Source: Atherix ibis | Taxonomy: Eukaryota; Arthropoda; Insecta; Diptera; Athericidae | Length of the DNA: 64,000 nt | Assembly (NCBI GenBank): GCA_958298945.1 | Contig: OY282610.1 | Coordinates: 25,878,233-25,942,232, forward strand | Direction: 5' to 3' | Translations under genes and position numbers: made by a program | Part shown: piece after piece, positions 11,239 through 23,038 of the stretch | Numbering within the stretch: the stretch's first letter is position 1 | Layout: the number at the start of each line of letters is the position of its first letter | Notes under the pieces: generated by a model | Databases searched by the model: none | What the model saw: only the letters and a program-made list of their open reading frames with translations | Told to the model about the DNA's origin: nothing

Positions 11239-13718
11239 AGAACATAAACTTGTGTAATAAGAATAAATTGGTAAGAAAGTCTGATAATATTAATTATGAT
11301 TATTTTTCAAAAACAATTTTGCTTGTAACTCTAGAATGAAATTTAAGGCTATCGTGTCATGAATAGTTAGGTGATACAGTCAGTCGTTGACCTAACTCCA
11401 AATGTAAACAAATAATTCCATTAACATTAGATAATGAAAAAGTTCGTTTTTATATATCTATGATATTGTTTGTTATGATATTCAATGACCTAAGTTTACT
11501 TGCGCTAAGAGCTGCCTATTTTGTTAAAAACCCAAGATCTGGAGTGGGTTCTTGCCTGTGCCATAAAACAATAATGATACTGTATCTTTAAGAAGTAAAT
11601 TACCCTTATTTTGTAACATTATCAATAAATGGAATATGAAAAATTTCATGTTTAGATTAAATTAATAAATGCAAAATAAAGGAAAAATTATTTTGATTTA
11701 TTTTCTTTCAATTTTTTGTAATACTTCGCGAAATTCTTTCCAAATTTGCATGCTACTTTTCAAAAAATTTCCACCATTAATGTTGCAAATCACTATATTA
11801 TATTTTCCACCATTTTAATGGATCGTTTTACCATCTGAAATGAACACCTTATTAAGTATCCAACGGTTTATTTTGATAGTCATTTAATATTTATTAATAA
11901 TAATTCAAATTGTAATTTTGTATGAATTAGAATTGAATAAATTAGAACAGTTAAATTCACGTCAAAACTATCGTATTATTGTTAATGAAAACGTCTTACT
12001 AATTATAGTTGACAGTAAATTTCATAAAAAGCGTCCAATTTTTAGCCTATTTTTACTTTTTCTGGTTTTCTTCCTATATAATCTGTATTCCATCGCTTAA
12101 TTGGATAATCGTAAATATCAACTTTTACGTAATGACTGCAAACAATTGCAATTGCATCGGCTTAGAACATGTTATATAAGCTAATATTGTATTTTGTCAT
12201 CATAAAGAAGTTTACTTACATTTCTTTCCAACAAAAAAAAACAAAAAACCAGTGTAACTAACGAATGATTCGAAAACGAAAATAAACTCTAAAATAAAAC
12301 CAGAGATATATATTTTAATATTTCTTTTCTTTAATATTTATACCCAACAGTATAATATAATAATTCATTCTTTTTTCTCAATTTCATATTAATGTGGAAA
12401 TATTCACATACTATAGAAAATAATAATGTACAATTTCTATTATATATAAATTCAATAATTTAAATTAAATAGATTATACTAAATGGCATATAAAATAAAT
12501 AAATTATACAATATTATATATATATTTTTTCAAAAAAAAAAATATACTGCAAAATGAAAACTCACATATTTTATTGTAATTATATTACAATAGAAAAGCG
12601 GGAGCTATTAGGTTGTTTCATATTTACTGTCTTAACAAATTCTTTTAACTTACTTTTGAATGAAACTATATTTTACTTGTATTTTAATATTATTAAAAAA
12701 CAACTAATTTCTTACTGAAAAATCATAATTATAATAATACTAATTATTAAATGGCATATAATAAAGTAAATTTTATTACAAAATATATTTAATTAAAAAA
12801 AACAACACATTTCTTAAAACTAAAATAAATATTAGACTTGTTTCTCTAAAATTACATTATGTGTGATTATATACTTATACGAAGTATATTAGCATGTGTA
12901 TGGATGGGAGTGTGGATAATTTTTTTTCTCCATTTGAGCGTAAATGATAAGTTTGCTTAGTATTTATATTGCATTTATATAAAGAAAATCTATATTTTGG
13001 GTGAATATTTTTTATATATTTTTGTTCGTTCTTCTTCATAATTTGATCTTTACTTAAATGTAGAATAAATTAAATATTACTAATATGTTGTTTTCTTTTC
13101 TCTTTTTTTAAATGTATAATCATAGAAATTAATTTAATTTAATAATAATCTAATATTACAACACTTTGATCTTTAACAGCTACATTATTCAATGAAAGAT
13201 TATAATTATTATTTATTGCATTCTATACTGCTTACCACTTGAATAGGCGAATATAGGTGTTTTTTGACAAAAATACTATTGTACATACATAAAGTTTGAA
13301 ATTTTTATTGCGGATAGAACAGACACATGAAATAAAAAATACCCATCGTTAAGAATTTTCGTTCATCCGATATAGGGTTCTATCCACCCGTCATAGAATT
13401 TATTTAAGCAGTAATGTACATTTGGAGGGTGTTTAAATCGTCTATTTAAGTCGAAAGCAGATTATACAGTAAAATCAGCTTTATTGATTTTTGTATGCAT
13501 TATTATTTAAGAATTTCACTCATATTAGTTCATTTTTTGTCTTTTTATTACTACTTATTACTACTTATTATTATTATTATTATATATTATCTATATATAT
13601 ATATATTTCTTATATTGTGATTTTCGTAGAAAAACAGCTCTTTTTTGTTAATAAACACTCAAATGTTTTGAAAGAGTTCCGAAAAATGTTTGTTTAAAAA
13701 ATTAAATACTGATTTTGT

Positions 13719-13724
13719 TTTATT
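13719..13724 (-). promoter_or_regulatory. Candidate poly(A) signal AATAAA of the LAP gene
   Basis: The first of two overlapping AATAAA hexamers on the minus strand, about 75 bases past the stop codon at 13799-13801. Confidence 0.3.
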
Positions 13725-13798
13725 TTATTTCTTTTTTTTTTGTAAATTACATAGCAATAACTATGCAAAACTTATAATCTAAATGATTTACAATTAAA

Positions 13799-16700
13799 CT
13801 ATTTTCTAGATACCATTATATTAAGTGTTGGCCCTGATTTACTTAGTATATTATTAGCATCGTCAATATCAATTTTTGTAAAATCGACGCCATCAATATC
13901 TAAAATTTTATCACCAACACGCAATAATTGTCCAGCTGAAGTATTTGATATTATTGTTGCAACAAAAACACCCTGAAAATTAAATATAATTAATATTATT
14001 GATAGTTTTTGAGTTATTTTTAATAAAGTTATATTCGATAAACTATAGAAATAAATAAAGTAAATAAAAAACACACCGATTGATCATCAACTTTTTTAAT
14101 TTCGAAGTCAAGATGGGGATCTTTTTTGACGATCAATTGTTTCTGAAAAATTAGATTGATTATTTTAATTTGTTTCTATGATCGTACGTTAACTAGGTCT
14201 TACCACAGTAGGATTTGTGTGGCGCCCAAATAACCACTGTGTCGACAATGATGTAGATGAAGATGATAGACGTCTTTGACTTTTGCTAAAATTTTTTATT
14301 TCTTCATTTTGTTGGATTTGAAATTGACTTCGATTATTTGATTGCTGAATTTGCAAATCTGACTCGGTATTTCTCGCCTGAGGTGAGTGGTGTCTCGATA
14401 ATTCCGATTGTATCGGTGAATCAACATTATCACCAGTTTCATTACAAATACCATTTGCGGTAATCAAGTGATCCTCGTCGTGCTTTGATTCGGCAATATT
14501 TGTGGGAGATGGACTTTTTCGATTTGTAATCGTGTTCGATGGCAAAAATAGAATTTCTTCAATTCGATTTTCTGTATGTTGTATATAGTCAGGACTAATT
14601 CCATTGTAATTATTGTTACCATTCTGTTCGATTAATGTTTTATTAAAATTATCATCGATCATATTGTTTGTCGAATGACAATTTGTTTCCATAATGAGTG
14701 CGTCTTCGTCATAGGTAGCCCGCCGTCCAGAGGAATCGCTATTTAGTTCTGTTTGATTTCTAATTGTATCGAAATTCAATAAATCTTCTCGTGATTTCTT
14801 TGTATAAGCTTTAGCAATATGATACGGTGGCGGTTGTTGCCGTTGCGCGTAGTCACCTAAACTTTTGCCATTCGCGTAATGTAGTTGTTGGTTCTGTTCG
14901 TAAACCGATTGTGACTGCGGATGCAAGTGTGCTTGTGACTGTTGATTTTGTTGCATTTGCATCGATGTTATTGGTGGCCCAATATCATAATTTGAACCTT
15001 TCCAATTCATTTCTTGCTCATACAAAATGTTATTGTATGCCTCTAGATTGTTAGGATAGCCAATGCAATTCTGATAATATTGTTGAAGCTGTTGATGTTG
15101 CTGTTGTTGCTGATGAATTTGCTGATCATACAATTGTTGTTGGTGTTGTTGATATTGTTGACGCTGAAGTTGCTGTTGCTGCTGTTCATGTTGTTGTTGA
15201 ATAACAACCATCGGTAGAGGTGAGTGACCATCATAAATATCATGTGAATTGTCCAAAATGAAATTGTTTTGATTATTTTGCACTGCATCTATATAGTTCT
15301 GTTCTCGTTCTCGATTACCGTTAACCACTTTGGCAGTTTCATAACAGTATCGATCACCAGTATCTATAAGTTTCGTTTGTACATCAGGTATATCACAGTT
15401 AATGGTATCATCAAGGTGTTGTGGCTGTTGTGCCTGCAAATATTGCTGCTGTTCTAATAGAGGTTGGTTCTGTTGGAGTTGTTGCTGTTTTGACGTTATT
15501 TCTTGTAATGCATATCTTGCATTTGACGCATTTGAAAGTACGCGCGCCTCCTTTATATGTAATGAAGCCTGTTGCATGTCATCAATTTTAATTGAGTGAC
15601 CATCAGCAGGTTGTTGCGGTGATACCATTTCAACACTGTCCCGATAGCCACCATTGTTCATATTTTTTACATGCTTAGCCATTAGGCGTAGGTCCTTTGG
15701 ATAGGGTGTTGGCGACCGCATCAGACGTGTCGATATTGTTTCGCTTGATTTCACAGTTGATTCCTCAGCAAAACATATTCGTCTTGAAGGACTGTTCGTA
15801 TTGTTCTGCGATAAAATACTAGACTGATTGCGGCACTGTTGCTGTTGCAACCGGAATTGTTGTTGCTGTAGCTGTACTTGCTGTTGTTGTTGGTTCACAT
15901 TTGCTGGCCACGATGCAATCGAGCCATTGTCACTATATTCGGAGCTGGCAATTTTGTTATTTTGGTGTTCTTGTTGACATTTATTTTGATTCTGACAATC
16001 CTCATTGTTCTGAGCCTCTCCATCATTAAATGTTTGAGGCAGCATAAAACAAGTCAACTTGCATTTGGTTATATTATCAAGATATTGTAGAGGTACTAGA
16101 GGTTGTGATTGATTATCACTAATCCAAAGAGCGGTTAGTTGAGTTAAATTAAGTATTGAAACCGGAAGGTACGATATTGCATTGTTAACAAGATTTAGTA
16201 CACGTAAATTGGACAAATGTCCAATTTCCTGAGGTAGTTCTTGTAACTGATTTCCGCGTAAACTCAATACAGATAAATCAGTACAACTGCAGATTTCTGG
16301 TGGCAGATACCGCAGTAAATTTTCATCCGCAGCTAAAAATCTCATTTTTCTTAACAGACCAATTGTGTTGGGAAGCTGCATTATAAAATTGTGATCGATC
16401 ATTATTTCCTCAAGATTTTCAAGTTTGCATATTGAATCAGGTAATTCCTTTAACTGATTTGATTCACATTTTAGTGTCACCAGACGACTCAGCATACCAA
16501 TGTTATCGGGTAAGCTTTGTAGTTCATTTGTCGACAATGAAAGCACTTCTAAATTACGCCATTGACCAATTTGGTTTGGTAATGAGGTCAATTGATTACT
16601 ATTTGCTTCAAAATGTAATAACTCTCGTAAATTTGATATGTTTGCTGATATTCGTCGAATCCGATTGTAATCAATCCAAAGTTCTCTCAATTGTGTTAAT

Positions 16701-17557
16701 TGACCTACTACTTCTGGCTATAAAATGAAATTCGATTATAATTATTATTATTTGATTTTAATTTTTTTCAAAAATATTAATATATAATAAATATATAACG
16801 TATTTTTTTTTTTTTTTTTTACCAATTCTGTAAATTCATTTGCTCCCAAATCAATACGGATAAGATTTGTTAGACGAGCCATCGACTTTGGCAATGTTAT
16901 TAAATTATTCGATCGTAATTCTAATATTTTCAAATTAACTAAACGACCAAAATTGGCTGGTAAAAATTCGAGGTATGTCTCGTTTAGAAATAGTTCTTGC
17001 AATGATATTAAACTTGTTATAGCATCGGGAAGACGTTGTAAATTATTCAAACTTAAATCCAAATGGGTTAGATGTTTACATGATTTTATATTATCCGGAA
17101 TAAATGTAAGTGCTAAACGAAAAACAAAATTAGTCAAATGGAGAAACTTGTTAAGTTAAAATTTATTCAAATAATTTAATTACCATTTCGACTTAGATCT
17201 AAAGTTTGCAGTTGACGTAATGATCCAATGGCATTTGGTAGTGCTTCAAGTTCATTGTCATTTATTTTCAGAACACGAATACCTTGGCAGTAGAAAAGTT
17301 CTGGTGGAAGATCTGATATCTAAATAATATTCAAACAAAAAAAAAAACACACAAGAATTAGAAATAATATATATATAGATTTTTTTGTACTATACTATAT
17401 TTACCCGATTGGAAGACAAGTACAGTTCTTCAAGTGTTCTTTCAAATTGTGAAACATCGGGGGGAACATCGGATAAGGTGCCATTGCAATAATCAAGAAT
17501 TGTCACACTCTCATCGGTTGGGAATCTCAGGCATGAGAAACACTTCCAAAAGGACAT
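13799..17557 (-). CDS. Lap1: LAP-family (LRR and PDZ) polarity scaffold, Lap1/Erbin/Densin type
   Basis: Six exons join in frame to 1110 residues: 17557-17405, 17319-17184, 17112-16823, 16717-14204, 14142-14077 and 13972-13799, all GT-AG. The N terminus MSFWKCFSCLRF has a CxxC like the palmitoylated Cys pair of Erbin, Densin and Scribble. Sixteen leucine-rich repeats of about 23 residues follow (about 37-405), the LAP hallmark, including family-diagnostic stretches LEFLPANFGRLVNLKILELR and LTALWISDNQS. Residues about 430-1030 are Q/N/S/H-rich with opa tracts. The last 79 residues are one PDZ domain, split by an intron. LAP proteins sit under the basolateral membrane and organise junctions and receptors. 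Oddity: the PDZ carboxylate-binding loop reads HLDF instead of GLGF, with a shortened following loop. Only one PDZ excludes Scribble. The call as Lap1 orthologue is inferred. Confidence 0.9.
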
Positions 17558-18959
17558 TTTTGCCCTTTTCTCAAATATGTTTCTATATTGTTGTTGCTTT
17601 TTTTGTTGTTGTTACTAATATATATTGTTTATAAATTTTTCAGAATTTATTTTTATTGTATTATTATTATGATTTTATTATATAGGTTTTTATCATTGAA
17701 TATGCAATTTTTACAAATAATATGTATAATTTTTATATATTTTGTTTTTTTTATTTTTAATAATATTCTAATATATATATTGTATATATATTGAATATTA
17801 ATAGAATTTCATTTGAAAATTTAACATTAATTATAAAACATTACTTTTTCGTTTATATTTGTTTGTTCTCTTTTTAAATTTATTTATAAATATTTTTATA
17901 TATAGTTTAATTTTTGGATATATTTTTTCTTGGCAACAAAATTGCAAAAGTAGGCAATTATTAATATTTTATTTCAATTCAGTAGGATTTAAACAAAAAA
18001 TAAATTATTATAAAGCAACTTTATATTTTAGAGTATTTATAATTTAAATAAATTAATTGTTGGCTTTTTCGCTTTTTATAAATAATAAATATTTTTTTTT
18101 TTTTTTTTTGGTTCTTTGATATTTGAATTAAATTTGAGATTATTTATAATAAATACATAGAATTTGTTTTCTTCTTTTTTTCTTGCGTTTATTATTTATT
18201 GTTTATATAATTAAAAAAATAGGATTTATTGCAATTGAGAGAAGAGGATAAAATAAACGCATGGATTTTAAAGGCACAAAAGGGAGAAGAAATTTATGAA
18301 TGAAAGAGCACACAATATATGTATTTATACAAAGGTGATTTCTGTTCCGTTTTATATCTTTCTGTTTTCTCTTTTCTTTCTTATAATATATATTTTATTA
18401 TAGTTTGTATTTTATATTATTTTTGTACATATTTGAAAAAGTTGATCGTTTTTATTTATATTTTTAAATTATTCTCTTTTTATTACGGATATTTTAGAAT
18501 GAAATTTTTATTCAATGAAAAACCTTTGAAATTTTTTTCTCTTTAATTTTTATTTTGTTCTTGTAATTAAAATTTAATTTCTTATTGTTTATTTTTTATT
18601 TGATTATTTATTAATTTTATTTTATTATATTTTGCTTGGCTTTTATTAGATTTTTTTTTTTGCTTTTTGTTTTGGAAAAATGAATATCAGTCTTGTTTGA
18701 CAAAGGCTTCTTTTTGTATTTCATTGGTGAGTAGCCTGTCTGAAATAGTTCAAAATAATAAAATTTTATTAAAAAATATATAAATATGTGTAATATTTAA
18801 ATTGTATTATTATATAGGGAATTTTCTTTATTACTTAATTGGTAAATTAGTTATTTTCAAATAGGCTTGGTCTACAATCTTTTGGGTTTTGTATCTACCT
18901 GGAATATTTTATTTGCTATAAATAGTCAAAAAAAAAATGTCTTCCTTTTGTTTAGTTAG
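17558..18959. other. 5' flank of the LAP gene, extremely AT-rich
   Basis: Long poly-T and TA tracts with no credible reading frame. On the minus strand this is probably 5' UTR, introns or promoter of Lap1. An acceptor-like TATTTCAG occurs on the minus strand near 18745, but no coding exon can be defended. Confidence 0.5.
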
Positions 18960-19303
18960 TATTTAACAGTCAGTGGTAAGGATGTGCACAAATAACGGTT
19001 GCAGCAGTTGTGAAGCGGAAGTTTGCAGTGGTTAAAAGAATCAGACAATTGTCGAAGATCATTTAAATCGTTTTAAAACCTGCATGGAATTAAAATCAGA
19101 TCTTTATCGAGCTCAACGGGCTGAAATCTCGAGCAGAACCGTAAAATTTGTGACGACCGGACAGGAATTCGGACTGTGAGCACACATCAACTGGATGTCA
19201 TGTTTTCTGATGAGTCTAAATTTAAACTGCACGTAAACAATGGACGGTTATTTATCATACGAATGAAAGACGAACGACTGTGAGAAGAGTGACTGCAAAA
19301 AGT
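18960..19303 (+). mobile_element. Tc1-like transposon fragment at the left edge of the array
   Basis: Around 19189-19281 one frame reads LDVMFSDESKFKLHVNNGR, the first-Asp motif (FSDESKF) of Tc1-family DDE transposases, followed by LFIIRMKDERL. Upstream sequence contains degraded fragments that could belong to the same transposase but carry stops. The fragment ends where array unit 1 starts. No terminal repeats were seen. Confidence 0.6.
19189..19281 (+). pseudogene. Tc1-like DDE transposase fragment
   Basis: About 30 residues with the SDESKF motif and a following KDERL. Stops on both sides, and no further catalytic residues are recognisable. Confidence 0.6.
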
Positions 19304-19813
19304 ATTGCAAAAGCGGTGAGAAATCGTAATTTGTGTAGATTTTTTTTTATGTAGTCAACGACATCCACTGACATCTTGTTTTCGTAATAGGAATTTATTA
19401 AATTCTAAAAGCATAATTTATATATTTATTTTAATTCACTTATTGCAAACAAAAATACAATTTAAAAACAACAACGGGCAATTTTTATTTTTTGTACAAT
19501 CTTTTGATATGAAATGGAATTTATTTCTTAAATATCAAGCGCCTCAATTTTGTAGACTTTCGGAAAGTTTTTAAACACGCCATTCTCCATGAAAGTGGTA
19601 GCATACCGAAATGCTTGCATATTTTTGTTGTTTTTAAAGTTGTTAAAGGGTTTAAATTAACTGCTTTAATCGCATACTGATTGGCCCAAGTTTAAAATTG
19701 GCCCCCACTGATTTACGCCGTTTCTGTTATTTGGGCAGGGTGTGTGCGTTTTTTTTCAAAAATTTGAACAGAATTTTTGTGTAGAGGCCTATCGAGTTCT
19801 TCTATAATCTAAG

Positions 19814-20450
19814 CCACCAAAGACAGAGGGTTTAGGCTCCAAGTCGAAGCACACACTTCCACAGCAAAAACAATTAATCGATCAAAAAAGATGCAGCACT
19901 AATTTTGAAAAAGAATGAACTAATTGTAAATAAGTTCAATGCCCAACAAAAAAAAACTCTGAGGCAGCACTGAAAAAAGAGCTTTTTCAAAGAGTCCCTT
20001 GTTAAAATTGAGGATGAATTCCTTGCAATTATTAACTGTCAAGCACATTCGGTGGACACCATAGTTAGATGAAGAGACCTTGACATTTAGCATAGGCAAG
20101 CGTGTCTCAGATTATGCCCAACATGCTTAAATAAAACTTTAAAGCCCAACAGTCAATATTTGAGTTTAACAGTTGATAAATGAAAATTAAGTCAGCAACC
20201 TTACGTCATTTTTCTGATCCAGGCATCTGAAGCAATTTAAGTAGTTCCATGAAAGGTGGAAGCTTAAAAGGATTATTCAACGGAAGATCTCTTACCGCAT
20301 ATATAACAAAATGCCATTAAATCAACTCGATGCGTCTACTATGTAAATCGCAGTAAAACGACCAACTATATTACAGTATAAGTCTCAGTAAGGAACAGTA
20401 TAAATAACTCACAACTGAAACGACAATCAATACTTCACAAAAAATATGTC
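19814..20450 (+). other. Unidentified segment of the array unit (unit 1 copy)
   Basis: About 640 bp between the P-type terminal repeat and the mariner-like part, present in all units. It starts CCACCAAAGACAGAGGG. One frame gives about 30 codons without a stop (KSFFKEFLVKIEDEFLAI and on) and the rest is stop-rich. I do not recognise it. It may be a remnant of another element. Confidence 0.5.
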
Positions 20451-20545
20451 CACTACAGCCATCTAGCGAAAAAATAATGAATTTCTTTATTCCATTTTAT
20501 TTTTAAATCATAATTTTGATCATATTTTGTACGATAACTACGAAC

Positions 20546-20871
20546 GATGTTACGACATGTGTGGTAAAGTGTCGCCAACGAAAAGAGAAGACAGCGTGAC
20601 AGCTGACAGTTCAAGGTTATTAAAAATGGAGCATTACACGAAAGAAGCATGCGTTTTCATTGTTGAGCAATATTTTAATAATAATACTGCAGCGTTGGCA
20701 GGTACACCGGATGAGGCTCATTTTCATCTTGACGGTTTGGTAAATCGACGACATTGTCGCATTTGGGGTTCAGAGTTATTGTTGAGAGACAAATGCATCC
20801 ACAACGTGTTACTGTTTGGTGTGGATTTTGGACTGGAAGCTTCTTGGGAACATTCTTCTTCGAAAATTTAG
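20546..20871 (+). pseudogene. Internally deleted mariner-like transposase (unit 1); homologous frames in all eleven units
   Basis: MEHYTKEACVFIVEQYFNNN resembles the N-terminal helix of DUF4817-type mariner transposases and joins in frame to DEAHFHLDGLVNRRHCRIWG, the first-Asp motif of the DDE_3 domain. About 100 residues that normally lie between are gone. The frame then slips: the original protein frame after LLRDK reads MHPQRVTVWCGFWTGG, then FLGTFFFENLAGHG, while the open frame reads an unrelated tail ending at 20871. The second and third catalytic residues are missing. Corresponding frames end at 22736, 24601, 26466, 28357, 30246, 32131, 34022, 35908, 37794 and 39680. No function is implied. 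Confidence 0.8.
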
Positions 20872-21173
20872 CTGGCCATGGCGCTACCGAGACATGATAA
20901 TCCAGTTTATTGTGCCTAAATTGCAAGATATCGGTTTGTGAAATCCTATATATTGTATATTATTTATAAATTAATATATTCTAATATACTTCATAATATA
21001 TTATACACCGAAAGAAATAATAAAAAGTTTTCGATTAATTAAAATTTTAACTACAGATTTCTAGAGAGAATAGTTTTATTCCATTGGACCAATTTTGCTA
21101 CTGAGCAGTACTTCTAGCTGTCATCATCAGAACATTGCAATAGTAGTTGCATATGCAATTTTCTGGTTAAATT

Positions 21174-23038
21174 ATTGCAAAAGCGGTGAGAAATCGTAAT
21201 TTATGTATTTTTTTTATGTAGACATGACATCCACTGACATCTAGTTTTCATGATAGGAATTTATTAAATTCTAAAAGCATAATTTATATATTTATTTTAA
21301 TTCACTTATTGCAAACAAAAATACAATTTAAAAACAACAACGGGCAATTTTTATTTTTTGTACAATCTTTTGATATGAAATGGAATTTATTTCTTAAATA
21401 TCAAGCGCCTCAATTTTGTAGACTTTCGGAAAGTTTTTAAACACGCCATTCTCCATGAAAGTGGTAGCATACCGAAATGCTTGTATATTTTTGTTGTTTT
21501 TAAAGTTGTTAAAGGGTTTAAATTAACTGCTTCAATCGCATACTGATTGGCCCAAGTTTAAAATTGGCCCCCACTGATTTACGCCGTTTCTGTTATTTGG
21601 GCAGGGTGTGTGCGTTTTTTTCAAAAATTTGAACAGAATTTTTGTGTAGAGGCCTATCGAGTTCTTCTATAATCTATGCAACCAAAGACAGAGGGTTTAG
21701 GCTCCAAGTCGAAGCACACACTTCCACAGCAAAAACAATTAATCGATCAACAAAGATTCAGCACTAATTTTGAAAAAGAATGAACTAATTATAAATAAGT
21801 TCAATGCCCAACAAAAAAAAACTCTGAGGCAGCACTGAAAAAAGAGCTTTTTCAAAGAGTCCCTTGTTTAAATTGAGGATGAATTCCTTGCAATTATTAA
21901 CAGTCAAGCACATTCGGTGGACACCATAGTTAGATGAAGAGACCTTGACATTTAGCATAGGCAAGCGTGTCTCAGATTATGCCCAACATGCTTAAATAAA
22001 ACTTTAAAGCCCAACAGTCAATATTTGAGTTTAACAGTTGATAAATGAAAATTAAGTCAGCAACCTTACGTCATTTTTCTGATCCAGGCATCTGAAGCAA
22101 TTTAAATAGTTCCATGAAAGGTGGAAGCTTAAAAGGATTATTCAACGGAAGATCTCTTACCGCATATATAACAAAATGCCATTAAATCAACTCGATGCGT
22201 CTACTATGTAAATCGCAGTTAAACGACCAACTATATTACAGTATAAGCCTCAGTAAGGAACAGTATAAATAACCCACAACTGAAACGACAATCAATACTT
22301 TACAAGAAATATGTCCACTACAGCCATCTAGCGAAAAAATAATAAATTTATTTATTCCATTTTATTTTTAAATCATAATTTTGATCATATTTTGTACGAT
22401 AATTATGAACAATGTTACGCCATGTGTGGTAAAGTGTTGCCAACGAAAAGAGAAGACAGCGTGACAGCTGACAGTTCAAGGTTATTAAAAATGGAGCATT
22501 ACACGAAAAAAGCACGCGTTTTCATTGTTGAGCAATATGTTAGTAATAATAATGCAGCTTTGGCAGGTACACCGGATGAGGCCCATTTTCATCTTGACGG
22601 TTTGGTAAATCGACGACATTGTCGCATTTGGGGTTCAGAGTTATTGTTGAGAGACAAATGCATCCACAACGTGTTACTGTTTGGTGTGGATTTTGGACTG
22701 GAGGCTTCTTGGGAACATTCTTCTTCGAAAATTTAGCTGGCCATGGCGCTACCGAGACATGATAATCCAGTTTATTGTGCCTAAATTGCAAGATATCGGT
22801 TTGTGAAATCCTATATATTGTATATTATTTATAAATTAATATATTCTAATATACTTCATAATATATTATACACCGAAAGAAATAATAAAAAGTTTTCGAT
22901 TAATTAAAATTTTAACTACAGATTTCTAGAGAGAATAGTTTTATTCCATTGGACCAATTTTGCTACTGAGCAGTACTTCTAGCTGTCATCATCAGAACAT
23001 TGCAATAGTAGTTGCATATGCAATTTTCTGGTTAAATT
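21174..23038 (+). repeat. Array unit 2
   Basis: The mariner-derived frame reads CYAMCGKVLPT and QYVSNNNAALA, like the right-hand units, yet the unit has the short 1865-bp length and the 20-base gap of units 1 and 3. Confidence 0.93.

Larger units (their letters stand above)
10346..13798. other. AT-rich intergenic sequence between a mariner remnant and the LAP gene
   Basis: No gene is supported. It contains a tandem duplication at 11050-11238 and a short inverted pair around 13309-13393. The last few hundred bases before 13799 should be 3' UTR of the minus-strand LAP gene. Confidence 0.55.
19304..21173 (+). repeat. Array unit 1
   Basis: Starts 26 bp short of the internal units because the Tc1-like fragment replaces the first bases. 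It has a few extra bases in the P-type part (GTAGTCAACGACATCC). The mariner-derived frame reads CYDMCGKVSPT and QYFNNNTAALA. It lacks the 20 bases in the Harbinger part that units 4-11 have. Confidence 0.93.

Noticed and set aside
20453..20650. 65-residue minus-strand frame repeated in most units
   Set aside because: Antisense shadow of the mariner leader; no family resemblance.
20675..20926. 83-residue minus-strand frames repeated in every array unit
   Set aside because: They are antisense to the mariner-derived sequence and show no independent domain. Their openness follows from the repeat copies being nearly identical.
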